A DNA stretch of 59,745 nucleotides from Micrococcales bacterium. Its GTDB lineage: Bacteria; Actinomycetota; Actinomycetes; Actinomycetales; Cellulomonadaceae. Position 1 is the stretch's first letter; every line of letters begins with the position of its first letter. Of this stretch, positions 10,822 through 19,088 are shown piece after piece. Both the position numbers and the translations under genes were made by a program. The DNA lies in assembly GCA_009779195.1 (NCBI GenBank), contig WRET01000013.1, positions 1 through 59,745 on the forward strand, read 5' to 3'. The notes under the pieces are model-generated. The model had not been told where the DNA came from and did no database searches. It saw nothing but the letters and a program-made list of their open reading frames with translations.

Positions 10822-11054
10822 CGATCAACCATAAAGATGCACGTCAGAGCTTGTATACCGCCGTCGCTCGTTTGTACCAGCAGTGCTGCACGACCCGAAA
10901 CCCGACCGGTGGAACTGGGCCGCCGGGTGGCGATGACGGTCTCTGCGGTCTTTCCGGAGACCGATGTAGACGGCCGGGTTGCGGTGAGCGAGGGGGTTCC
11001 CGGCTGGACCTGACATAGGGTCGCAGATATGCCAGGTGATGGTGGGAGGTGACT

Positions 11055-13391
11055 GTGCTGCTGTCGACGGTGCTTCCCTCGTGGGCGGCGCGGCTCTTGG
11101 GTATGCCAGGGGCCGTGTCGTTCAAGCGGCTGGAGCCGGTGGTGCGCGACGCTGGGTTGCTCGCTGCGCAGGTCGACGGGCTCAGTGACGAGCAGCTGTA
11201 CGCCGACGTGCGGCGGCTTCTCCTCAGCACTGGGGGTGCACTGCCCCGTGCGGACACGGCGCGGTTTCTGGCTGTGGTCCGGGAGGTGGCGGCGCGGACG
11301 GTCGGGCTGAGGCCTTTTGACGTGCAGCTGCTCGCGTGCTGTGCGTTGATGCGCGGGGACACGGTCGAGCTGGACACGGGTGAGGGCAAGACGCTGGTGG
11401 GTGCGCTCGCCGCGGCAGGGCATGTGCTGGCGGGCCGACAGGTGCATGTGCTGTCGGTGAACGACTACCTGGCGCAGCGTGACGCGCAGTGGATGGGACC
11501 GTTCTTCGGGGCCCTGGGGGTCACGGTGGGCTGGCTGGGGCAGCACACGAACCACGCCGAGCGGCAACGCGTCTACAGGTGCGATGTTGTGTACGCACCG
11601 GTCAGCGAGGTCGGCTTCGACGTCTTGCGGGACCGCTTCGCGCTGGCGCCGGACGAACGTGCCGGTCCGTGCTTCGACGTCGCGATCGTCGACGAGGCGG
11701 ACGCGGTGATGATCGACGAGGCGATGGTGCCGCTCGTGCTGGCTGGCCAGTCGCACCACCACGCCGAGGACTTTGCCGAGGCCACCAGGCTCGTCGGAGA
11801 CCTGGACGAAGGGCGGGACTTCACCGTCGACGAGGCTGGAGCCGCAACCATCCTGACCGACAGCGGTCTGGACCGCATCGAAGCCCACCTGGGGGTGAAC
11901 CTCTACGACGCTGAGAACCTCGAAGTGCTCACGAAGATCAACCTTGCCTTGCATGCCCGGGCGCTCGTGCAGCGTGACGTCGACTACCTCGTCGTCGACG
12001 GTGCGGTCACGCTCGTCAACACTGCTCGTGGCCGTGTTGCGCACCTGCAGCGTTGGCCAGACGGGCTGCACGCAGCCGTCGAGGCGAAAGAGGGCCTGGT
12101 GGCCAGCGCTCCGGGGGTCGTCCTCGACTCGGTCACCATCCAAGACCTGCTCCGGGGCTACCAGACGCTGTGCGGGATGAGCGGGACCATCATGGCCGTC
12201 GCCGAAGAGCTGTTCGAGTTCTACGAGCTGTCTGTTGGCCGGGTGGAGCCGAACACACCCAACCAGCGGGTCGACAACCCCGACGATGTGCTCTGCACGC
12301 AAACGTCCAAGCTGGCCGCCGTCGTGGCCGAGGTCCACCAACGGCACGCGACCGGTCAGCCGGTCCTTGTCGGTACCCAGAGCGTGGCCGAGTCTGAGAA
12401 GCTCGCCGCGCTGCTGGAAGCCGAAGGGATCGTCCCTCGGGTGCTCAACGCGAAGAACGACGCGCAGGAGGCTGCGATCATCGCCCGTGCCGGTGAGCAC
12501 GCCGCGGTCACGATCTCCACCCAGATGTCCGGGCGCGGTACCGACATCCGCCTCGGCGGGCACGACGAGCACGACCGTCAACGCGTCGCCGATACTGGCG
12601 GCCTGGCTGTGGTCGCCACCAGCCGGTACCCCTCAGGCCGTCTCGACGCCCAGCTTCGTGGCCGCGCGGGCCGGCAGGGTGATCCGGGCACCAGCCTCAC
12701 GTTCGCCAGCCTCGACGACGAGATCGTCCAGGCCAACACCCCCTCCTGGGTGCTCACCGACATCGACTGCGACGGTGAAGCAATGCCGGTGGCCCAACGG
12801 CGCAAGATCGTCGATGGCGCCCAGACCGCTTCTGAGGGTGTGCGTCGCGATCGTCACAGGGCGACGTGGGAGTACAGCAGAGCTATCGCCATGCAGCGCG
12901 ACACCGTTCTCGCGCGGCGCCAAGAGGTCCTGGACACCGATGTTGCGACCGGAGTGCTGCGCGGGACCATCGGCAACCACCTCGACGTCCTGGAACAGGC
13001 GGCCGGTCCCGACGCCGTCGCCGCGATGGCCCGTGCGGTCACCGTGTTCTACCTGGACGAGCACTGGACTGACCACCTTGCCCACCTGCAGGAGATCAGA
13101 GACGGTATCTACCTGTGTGCCCTGGCTGGCCAACGACCTGCCGAGGAGTTCCGGCGCATCAGCCTGCGTGAGTTCCGTGGTTTCTTCGACACCGTCGACA
13201 CCAGTGCCGCGCAGTTCCTGGCGGCTGTGACCCCGAGCGACCTGGAACGCGGGATCGACGACCTCGGTCTGCGCCGACCGTCGGCCACCTGGACCTACAT
13301 GGTCACTGACGACCCCTTCGGCACCACTGGCGACCGTGCTGTCAGAACACTGACGAAGCGGTGGCGGACCACAGTGCTCCACAGCGAGTGA
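11055..13391 (+). CDS. secA2: Accessory Sec translocase ATPase SecA2
   Basis: A 778-residue SecA-family ATPase, shorter than housekeeping SecA and lacking the C-terminal zinc-binding linker. SecA2 proteins drive export of a limited substrate set through SecYEG in actinobacteria. The motor motifs are clear: a Walker A DTGEGKTL, NDYLAQRDAQWMGP, the DEAD motif VDEADAVMIDEA, and MSGRGTDIRLGG followed by RGRAGRQGDPG in the second RecA fold. The preprotein cross-linking region and a shortened helical wing follow. The GTG at 11055 is preferred because GGGAGG sits five bases before it; a GTG six bases upstream overlaps that element. No accessory SecY2 or dedicated substrate gene is next to it. Confidence 0.92.
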   Translation: MLLSTVLPSWAARLLGMPGAVSFKRLEPVVRDAGLLAAQVDGLSDEQLYADVRRLLLSTGGALPRADTARFLAVVREVAARTVGLRPFDVQLLACCALMRGDTVELDTGEGKTLVGALAAAGHVLAGRQVHVLSVNDYLAQRDAQWMGPFFGALGVTVGWLGQHTNHAERQRVYRCDVVYAPVSEVGFDVLRDRFALAPDERAGPCFDVAIVDEADAVMIDEAMVPLVLAGQSHHHAEDFAEATRLVGDLDEGRDFTVDEAGAATILTDSGLDRIEAHLGVNLYDAENLEVLTKINLALHARALVQRDVDYLVVDGAVTLVNTARGRVAHLQRWPDGLHAAVEAKEGLVASAPGVVLDSVTIQDLLRGYQTLCGMSGTIMAVAEELFEFYELSVGRVEPNTPNQRVDNPDDVLCTQTSKLAAVVAEVHQRHATGQPVLVGTQSVAESEKLAALLEAEGIVPRVLNAKNDAQEAAIIARAGEHAAVTISTQMSGRGTDIRLGGHDEHDRQRVADTGGLAVVATSRYPSGRLDAQLRGRAGRQGDPGTSLTFASLDDEIVQANTPSWVLTDIDCDGEAMPVAQRRKIVDGAQTASEGVRRDRHRATWEYSRAIAMQRDTVLARRQEVLDTDVATGVLRGTIGNHLDVLEQAAGPDAVAAMARAVTVFYLDEHWTDHLAHLQEIRDGIYLCALAGQRPAEEFRRISLREFRGFFDTVDTSAAQFLAAVTPSDLERGIDDLGLRRPSATWTYMVTDDPFGTTGDRAVRTLTKRWRTTVLHSE

Positions 13392-13404
13392 CTCGTTCTG
13401 GCGA

Positions 13405-14004
13405 TCACAGGTCGGGATCGGCGGGGGGCGCAGGCAGACGTAGGACATCCGCGCCGAACGTTTGCGCCTGGGACACGTCGTGAGTGATGAGCATCGTCGC
13501 CTGGCCGTCGAGACGGTCACGGAGCCAGGCTTCGGCCAGGGTTTTCGCGTCGGTGTCCAGGCTGGTGAAGGGTTCGTCGAGGACGAGGACGTCTGCACTG
13601 GCGAGCACGGCGCGCACCAGGGCCACCTTTCGGCGCTGGCCTCCCGACAAGGTCCGCACTGGTACGTGGAGCGACTGGGCGGGCAGCCCGAGAGCCACCA
13701 GCTCGTCGGCCACCGACTCGTCGCACCATGTGCGGCCGAGCACCAGGCGGACGTTGCGCACAGCGCTCAGGTGCGTCACGAGCCGGTCCTCCTGGAACAC
13801 CGCTGAGCCCCGGCACTGTGCGGGACGGGTGATGGTCCCGGCCGACGGTACCTCCAGGCCCAGGACCAGCCGTCCCAGTGTCGTCTTGCCCGAGCCGTTC
13901 ACCCCGAGCACCGCGGTGACGGACCCAGGCGCGAGCGTCAGCGACAGGTCGTGCAGGACGACACGAGACCCGAACACCTTGGTGACACCATCGAGGACGA
14001 TCAT
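13405..14004 (-). CDS. ABC transporter ATPase
   Basis: The 199-residue ATP-binding subunit of an importer of the nitrate/sulfonate/taurine type. It shows Walker A GVNGSGKTT, Q-loop VFQEDRL, signature LSGGQRRKVALVRA, Walker B VLVLDEPFTSLD and H-loop LITHDVSQ. It is shorter than the usual 240-260 residues because the C-terminal helices after the H-loop are trimmed. The start at 14004 overlaps the permease stop by four bases; the longer open frame upstream lies inside the permease gene. It is the last gene of the hydrogenase-importer operon and faces secA2 tail to tail with 13 bases between. Confidence 0.9.
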   Translation of the reverse strand: MIVLDGVTKVFGSRVVLHDLSLTLAPGSVTAVLGVNGSGKTTLGRLVLGLEVPSAGTITRPAQCRGSAVFQEDRLVTHLSAVRNVRLVLGRTWCDESVADELVALGLPAQSLHVPVRTLSGGQRRKVALVRAVLASADVLVLDEPFTSLDTDAKTLAEAWLRDRLDGQATMLITHDVSQAQTFGADVLRLPAPPADPDL

Positions 14005-14828
14005 GGGGCTACACCGTCCGACAGCCGGTGTTCCAGGCTGCGCAGTCCTGCCACCACGAGCTTCTCGCAGGTGAAAGCGAGCAGCACCACCACGACGGTC
14101 CACGCGAGCACGTCGCCCGTCTCCAAGAACAGCCGTCCTTGGTACAACCGCTCGCCGACTGTCCCCGACGGCAGGCCGATCACCTCGGCGGCGACACCGG
14201 CTTTCCACGCCAGCCCCACACCGGTCCGGCAAGCGGTGGTGAAGTACGGCAGCACGGCTGGTACGTCCAACGCCGCCAGACGCCGCCACCACGGCACGCC
14301 GAACACCACCGCCATCTCCGCCAGCGCCCGGTCACGCTGCCCGATCCCCTCCAGCACGGTGGTGTGGACGACCGGCAGCGCCATGAGGAACGACACGACC
14401 GTCGCCAGGTGCGCCACGTCCGTCCAGATCAGCACCAAGATGATGAACGAGACGACGGGTGTGGAGCGGACCGTCACGACCACCGGTGCTACGAGCGCAG
14501 CGGCCCAGCGAGACGCCGCCGCGGCGGTGGCGAGCAGCACTGCGACGAGTGCGGCGAGCAGGAAGCCGAGAGCAATCCTGGTGGTCGTGCGGGCGACTGT
14601 CGACCAGAACTCGGTCTGGGGCACCAGCTGTGCCAGCCGCACGACCAGCTGCCAAGGCCCGACGAGCAGCACAGCCGAACCCACGGCATGAGCCACCACC
14701 TGCCACAACGCCAACCAGAACGCGACAGCGACCAGCGGGCGCACCCGTCGCCAAGGATCACGGCCAGCCAGACCCCGCCGGGGGTCTGGGTGGGCCGCGG
14801 TGTCAGCCGGCGCGGAAGTAGAAGTCAT
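14001..14828 (-). CDS. ABC transporter permease (SsuC/TauC-like)
   Basis: A 275-residue integral membrane protein with about six hydrophobic segments (for example VAVAFWLALWQVVAHAVG and ALGFLLAALVAVLLATAAAA). The EAA-type cytoplasmic loop (ALAEMAVVFGVPWWRRLAALDVPAVLPYF) docks the ATPase, and GVGLAWKAGVAAEVIG is the conserved segment of the nitrate/sulfonate/taurine permease family. Its start lies inside the substrate-binding protein gene (26-base overlap) and its end overlaps the ATPase start by four bases. The imported compound cannot be read from the permease. Confidence 0.88.
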   Translation of the reverse strand: MTSTSAPADTAAHPDPRRGLAGRDPWRRVRPLVAVAFWLALWQVVAHAVGSAVLLVGPWQLVVRLAQLVPQTEFWSTVARTTTRIALGFLLAALVAVLLATAAAASRWAAALVAPVVVTVRSTPVVSFIILVLIWTDVAHLATVVSFLMALPVVHTTVLEGIGQRDRALAEMAVVFGVPWWRRLAALDVPAVLPYFTTACRTGVGLAWKAGVAAEVIGLPSGTVGERLYQGRLFLETGDVLAWTVVVVLLAFTCEKLVVAGLRSLEHRLSDGVAP

Positions 14829-15771
14829 CGCCTGGGACAGCCCCGCCGACCGACCGGGGGTCGGCGTCGAACAGCACCTGGAGGTATCCGCGCAGCGCGG
14901 TCTTCATGGGCTCACCGTCGATGTAGACGATGTGGCAGCCGCCGATCGCCGCCTGCGCGACCGCCGGGTCAGGCACGATACCGGCGTCGGCGATGAGCAC
15001 CGCGGCACCGACCGGGTCGTCGTTGGTGTAGCGCACCGACGCCTGGTAGTCGGCCAAGAAGCTGGCAAGCTCGCGCGGGTGCTCACGGGCGAAAGCGGTG
15101 CGCACCACCAGGACTGCGGTGACCAGCCCGGACCCGTCGGCGACCTTGCTCCACTCGTCGGTGAGGTCCCAGACGGTGCGTACCGCGGGGTTCTTCTGCT
15201 CGACCATGGTGGTGTACGGCTGCGGGAGCACCGCGACCATGCCCGGGGTGGTCATCACACGCGAAGCCAGCGCTGTCGCCTCGCTCTCGAACTCGACCGT
15301 GACGTCACGGCCTGGGACGAGGCCGTTGCCGCGCAGCAGATAGTCCAGGACGTACTCGGGGGTGGTGCCCTTGCCGGTCGTGGTGATCGTGGCCCCTGCC
15401 AGGTCTGACCAGGTTCGCACAGTGTCGCCGTGCTCGACGAGCTGGAGGACTCCGAGCGTGGTGACTGCGACGACCTGGACCGCCGGACCGCTGTCGCTCC
15501 TGGTCTGGTGGTAGAGCACAGCAGCGAGGTTCGCCGGGAGCAGCGCAAGGTCGACCTTGCCCTGCACCAGCAGCGGCACGACCTGGTCAGGTGACCCGTG
15601 GACTGTCACCTCGTAGCCGTCCGACTCGTCCATCAGCTTGACCAGGCCCATCGTCGTGGGGCCTTTGAGCGACGCGACGGTGACGGTCGAACGACCAGAC
15701 GACGGGCCCGCACAACCAGGCAGGAACATCGCGACCGCGACCAGTGCGGCCACCGGGCCCACGGCTCTCAT
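14803..15771 (-). CDS. ABC transporter substrate-binding lipoprotein (NMT1/SsuA-like)
   Basis: A 322-residue periplasmic-type binding protein. The N-terminal hydrophobic segment ends in a lipobox LPGC with the lipidated Cys at residue 20. The mature part has the type-2 binding-protein layout of the NMT1/SsuA group: TVASLKGPTTMGLVKLMD, KVDLALLPANLAAVLYH, a hinge and second lobe with GTTPEYVLDYLLRGNGL. These proteins bind sulfonates, pyrimidine thiamine precursors and similar small molecules; the ligand is not evident. Its ATG follows the hydrogenase stop after three bases, so translation is coupled to that gene. The coupling is the unusual feature. Confidence 0.88.
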   Translation of the reverse strand: MRAVGPVAALVAVAMFLPGCAGPSSGRSTVTVASLKGPTTMGLVKLMDESDGYEVTVHGSPDQVVPLLVQGKVDLALLPANLAAVLYHQTRSDSGPAVQVVAVTTLGVLQLVEHGDTVRTWSDLAGATITTTGKGTTPEYVLDYLLRGNGLVPGRDVTVEFESEATALASRVMTTPGMVAVLPQPYTTMVEQKNPAVRTVWDLTDEWSKVADGSGLVTAVLVVRTAFAREHPRELASFLADYQASVRYTNDDPVGAAVLIADAGIVPDPAVAQAAIGGCHIVYIDGEPMKTALRGYLQVLFDADPRSVGGAVPGDDFYFRAG

Positions 15772-15774
15772 GGC

Positions 15775-18700
15775 TCAGCGCTGGAAGGGGCGGTGGTCGG
15801 TGTGGAGCAGGCGATGGGCCAGCGGCGATCCCGGCTCACCGTAGAAGTCGTCGTAGAGCCGCAAGATGTCGGGGTTCGTCTGCGACGTGCGGTGCTGCGA
15901 CGCCTGGTCGATACCGACGAGGACCTGCTCTCGTCCCTCGGCCTCACCGATCGCCAGGGCGGCCGGGTTCCCGGCCCCGTTGATACAGCCACCGGGGCAC
16001 GCCATGACCTCAATGAGGTCGTACCCGACGTCCTCACCAGCCAGGACACGTTCGACCAGGGGCGTGGCACTGCCCAGCCCGGACACCACTGCGACACGGA
16101 TGTCGCGGCCGCCGACGCTGACCGTCGTGCTGCGCACATGTTCGGTGCCTTCCAGGGTCTCGAGCCCGAAAGGTTCGTCCAGCGGTTTTCCCGACAGTTT
16201 TTCGGCGGCCATACGCATCGCGGCGACAGCCACACCACCGGAGGCGCCGAACAGCATCCCCGCGCCGGACACCTCGGCGTAGGGTGCGTCGAACGGACCC
16301 GGCTCGACGTCGTCGATCCGCACCCGCAGGGCCAGCACCATCTCGATCAGCTCGGTCGAGGTGACGACCGCGTCGACGTCCCTGATACCGCGGTGCTCCA
16401 GCTCGGGCCAGGCGGCCTCGGTCTTCTTGGCCATGCACGGGACGATCGACACGACGAACAGGTCGTCGAGCGCGAGACCTGACGTCTTGGCGAAGTGGCT
16501 CTTGACCGTCGCTCCCATCATCTGCTGTGGGCTGCGGCAGCTCGACAGGTGGTCGACCAACCCCGGGTACCGGCGTTTGACGAAGTTGACCCACCCCGGG
16601 CAGCAGCTGGTGAACTGCGGCATGAGACCGCCACGGTCGATACGCCCGAGGAACTCGGTCGCCTCTTCCACGACGGTCAGGTCTGCGGCGAAGGCGAAGT
16701 CGAACACCTTGTCGAAACCCACTTTGCGCATGAGCCCGGCGATGAAGGGGCTGACCTCGTCGGGCGACAGGCCGTAGGTAGCAGCGATGACGGTGCGCAC
16801 AGCGGGTGCGACGAACCCGACGACAGTTTTCGACGGGTCGTTGATCGCCCGGTGCACCACACCACGTTCACGCCGGTAGTCCAGCGCGCCGCAGGGGCAG
16901 GCACGTACGCACTGGCCACAGCTGACGCAGTCGGTCAGCTCTAGCGGTTGGTCGTTGTGGGTGCCGACCCGCAGCTGGCCACCACTGAACTGGAAGGCCA
17001 GCACCCCGACGCCCTCGAGCTCGGCGCACGCGGCCACACAACGTCCGCAGGCGATGCACTTGTTGGAGTCGCGCATGATGAACGGGTGGTCGGTGGCGAC
17101 CGGTGACGAGGGCCGTACGTGCAGCGGGGTCTCGAACACCAGCTCGTGGCGTGTCGCCTCGTCGCGCAAAGAGCAGTCGTAGCGTTTGTCGCAGCCGCAG
17201 CGCAGGCACCGTCTGGCTTCGGTGCGGGCCTCTGCCTCGCCCAGTCCTGACTCCACCTCGGCGAAGCTGGTGACGCGCTCGGCGATTTCGAGCTCGTCCA
17301 GACGTGCACGGGGCACGTGGGGCACGTCGAGCTCGTCGGGGCTGATGTCCTCAGCGGTGCGGCGGCAGGCATAGTCCACATGGCTGGGACGTACGTAGCC
17401 GCGGGTGACGAACTCGTCCATCGCCGATGCTGCGCGCCGCCCCGCAGCGACGGCCTCGATGACGGTCGCTGGCCCTGTGACGCAGTCGCCACCAGCGAAG
17501 ACCTTGTGCTCTGAGGAGACCATCGTCGTGCCGTCCACGTCGATGTCGCCCCACTTGTTCAGGCGCACAGGCAGGTCGTTGTACAAGAACCCCGTATCGG
17601 TGCTCTGCCCGATCGCACCGATGAGCGTGTCGGCTTCGATCTCGAAGTCGCTGCCCTCGACCGGCACTGGCCGGCGGCGGCCAGAGCGGTCAGGTTCACC
17701 AAGGGCCATCCGCAAGCAGTGCAGGCGCAGACCACCACGTGACCCAGGTCGGATGTGGTTCGGAGCCGTCAGGTACATCGCCTCGACACCTTCGTCCAGC
17801 GCCGCGGCCACCTCGTACGGTTCGGCCGGCATCTCTTCACGGGTGCGCCGGTAGACGAGCGTGACGCCTTGGGCCCCGTTGCGCAGGGCTGTGCGGGCGC
17901 AGTCGATAGCCGTGTTGCCACCGCCGATGACCACGGTACGGCCCAGCGTGATCGTGTCGCCTTTGGTGACACGTTCGAGATAGGAGATCCCCAGCCACAC
18001 CCCTGGGAGGTTGTCTCCGTCGATACGCAGCGGCACCGCACGCCACGAGCCGATCGCCAGGTACACCGCGTCGAAGTCGTGCTGGAGGTCTTCCAGGCGC
18101 AGGTGGACGCCCAGGGCCTTGCCGGTGACGATATGCACCCCCAACGCCTCGACCACCGCGATCTCACGGTCGAGAGCGGCCTTGGGCAGGCGGTAGTCGG
18201 GGATGCCGTAGCGCATCATCCCGCCGGCGTGCCGTTGCTTCTCGAACACCGTGACCTCGTGGCCGGCACGCGCGGCGTAGTACGCGGCGGACAGCCCTGA
18301 CGGTCCGGCACCGACGACGGCGATGCGCATACCGGTCGGATCGGCGACGCTCGGGACCCACGGCGTGGGACGCGTCAGGTCCCAGTCGGCGGCGAACCGT
18401 TTGACGTGGTTGATGGCGACCGGCTCGTCGACGAGCTCACGCCGGCACACCGCCTCGCACGGGTGCGGGCAGACCCGTCCGCACACCGACGGGAACGGGT
18501 TGCGTTCTTTGATGACCCGCACCGCTGCCTCGAAGTTCCCGTCACCGATACGGCGCAGGTACGCCTGGACGTCCACGTTCGCCGGGCACGCCTGGACGCA
18601 GGGAGCCACACAGTCGGCGTTGTGGTCGCACAACAGCTGTTCGAGGCGGACGGTCCGGTAGGCGTCGAGGCGCTCGTCGTGGGAGGTGATCGTCATCCCG

Positions 18701-18933
18701 GCGCTGATCGGCGTCAGGCACGCCTTGACGTCACGCACAGTGCCGGTGCCGGTGCCTACCTCGACGACGCACAGCCCGCAGCTGCCGTTCGAACGTGCCA
18801 GGCGCGGGTCGTGGCACAGCGAAGGGATGTCGATCCCCTGCTGCGCCAGCGTCTGGAGGATGGTGCCTCCGGCGACCACCTGCCTCTCGTGCCCGTTCAC
18901 TGTCACCGTGACGGTCTCGGCCTGTGCACTCAC
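15775..18933 (-). CDS. [FeFe]-hydrogenase fused to a GltD-like flavin oxidoreductase
   Basis: A 1052-residue multidomain protein. Residues 1-80 form a 2Fe-2S ferredoxin (Cys 40, 52, 55, 72). Residues 100-170 hold a Cys-rich GltD-type linker. Residues 200-510 form an FAD/NAD(P)H oxidoreductase with GAGPSG at 208-213 and a second dinucleotide site GGGNTA at 337-342. Residues 620-685 bind two 4Fe-4S clusters (Cys 626, 629, 632, 636 and 669, 672, 675, 679). The H-cluster domain has all ligand Cys: TSCCPGW (775-781), VPCMAKK (831-837; the family usually has Met first) and EVMACPGGC (975-983), followed by GAG where GGG is common. It should couple NAD(P)H and H2. The GTG start has AAAGG seven bases upstream. 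The maturases HydEFG are not in the window. Confidence 0.93.
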   Translation of the reverse strand: MSAQAETVTVTVNGHERQVVAGGTILQTLAQQGIDIPSLCHDPRLARSNGSCGLCVVEVGTGTGTVRDVKACLTPISAGMTITSHDERLDAYRTVRLEQLLCDHNADCVAPCVQACPANVDVQAYLRRIGDGNFEAAVRVIKERNPFPSVCGRVCPHPCEAVCRRELVDEPVAINHVKRFAADWDLTRPTPWVPSVADPTGMRIAVVGAGPSGLSAAYYAARAGHEVTVFEKQRHAGGMMRYGIPDYRLPKAALDREIAVVEALGVHIVTGKALGVHLRLEDLQHDFDAVYLAIGSWRAVPLRIDGDNLPGVWLGISYLERVTKGDTITLGRTVVIGGGNTAIDCARTALRNGAQGVTLVYRRTREEMPAEPYEVAAALDEGVEAMYLTAPNHIRPGSRGGLRLHCLRMALGEPDRSGRRRPVPVEGSDFEIEADTLIGAIGQSTDTGFLYNDLPVRLNKWGDIDVDGTTMVSSEHKVFAGGDCVTGPATVIEAVAAGRRAASAMDEFVTRGYVRPSHVDYACRRTAEDISPDELDVPHVPRARLDELEIAERVTSFAEVESGLGEAEARTEARRCLRCGCDKRYDCSLRDEATRHELVFETPLHVRPSSPVATDHPFIMRDSNKCIACGRCVAACAELEGVGVLAFQFSGGQLRVGTHNDQPLELTDCVSCGQCVRACPCGALDYRRERGVVHRAINDPSKTVVGFVAPAVRTVIAATYGLSPDEVSPFIAGLMRKVGFDKVFDFAFAADLTVVEEATEFLGRIDRGGLMPQFTSCCPGWVNFVKRRYPGLVDHLSSCRSPQQMMGATVKSHFAKTSGLALDDLFVVSIVPCMAKKTEAAWPELEHRGIRDVDAVVTSTELIEMVLALRVRIDDVEPGPFDAPYAEVSGAGMLFGASGGVAVAAMRMAAEKLSGKPLDEPFGLETLEGTEHVRSTTVSVGGRDIRVAVVSGLGSATPLVERVLAGEDVGYDLIEVMACPGGCINGAGNPAALAIGEAEGREQVLVGIDQASQHRTSQTNPDILRLYDDFYGEPGSPLAHRLLHTDHRPFQR

Positions 18934-18950
18934 GTCTGGACCTTTCGTCG

Positions 18951-18983
18951 CGGGCAGCGACTGTCAACGTTGTCGTCTGCCCG
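18951..18983. promoter_or_regulatory. Imperfect inverted repeat upstream of the hydrogenase operon
   Basis: Arms CGGGCAGCGAC (18951-18961) and GTCGTCTGCCCG (18972-18983) pair with one bulged base around a 10-base centre. The perfect 8-bp palindrome CAACGTTG lies at 18965-18972. The site begins 18 bases before the hydrogenase GTG, in the only intergenic gap of the operon, so it could be an operator or a 5'-UTR hairpin. No known regulator motif is recognised. Confidence 0.35.
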
Positions 18984-19088
18984 GACCCAATCCACCACGA
19001 CCCAGGCCCGACCGCCATCGCAGCGCCACACTGGTCCGGCGGTCCTGTGGGGCTCAGGCGACCTGTCAGCGCACCCGATCGCCAGGGG

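Noticed and set aside
10825..11016. 63-residue open frame between the TPR gene and secA2
   Set aside because: No start signal and Arg/His-rich translation; lies in the divergent promoter region.
14028..14996. Long open frame opposite the ABC permease
   Set aside because: His/Arg/Gln-rich translation and complete overlap with a well-supported gene: a shadow frame of GC-rich coding DNA.
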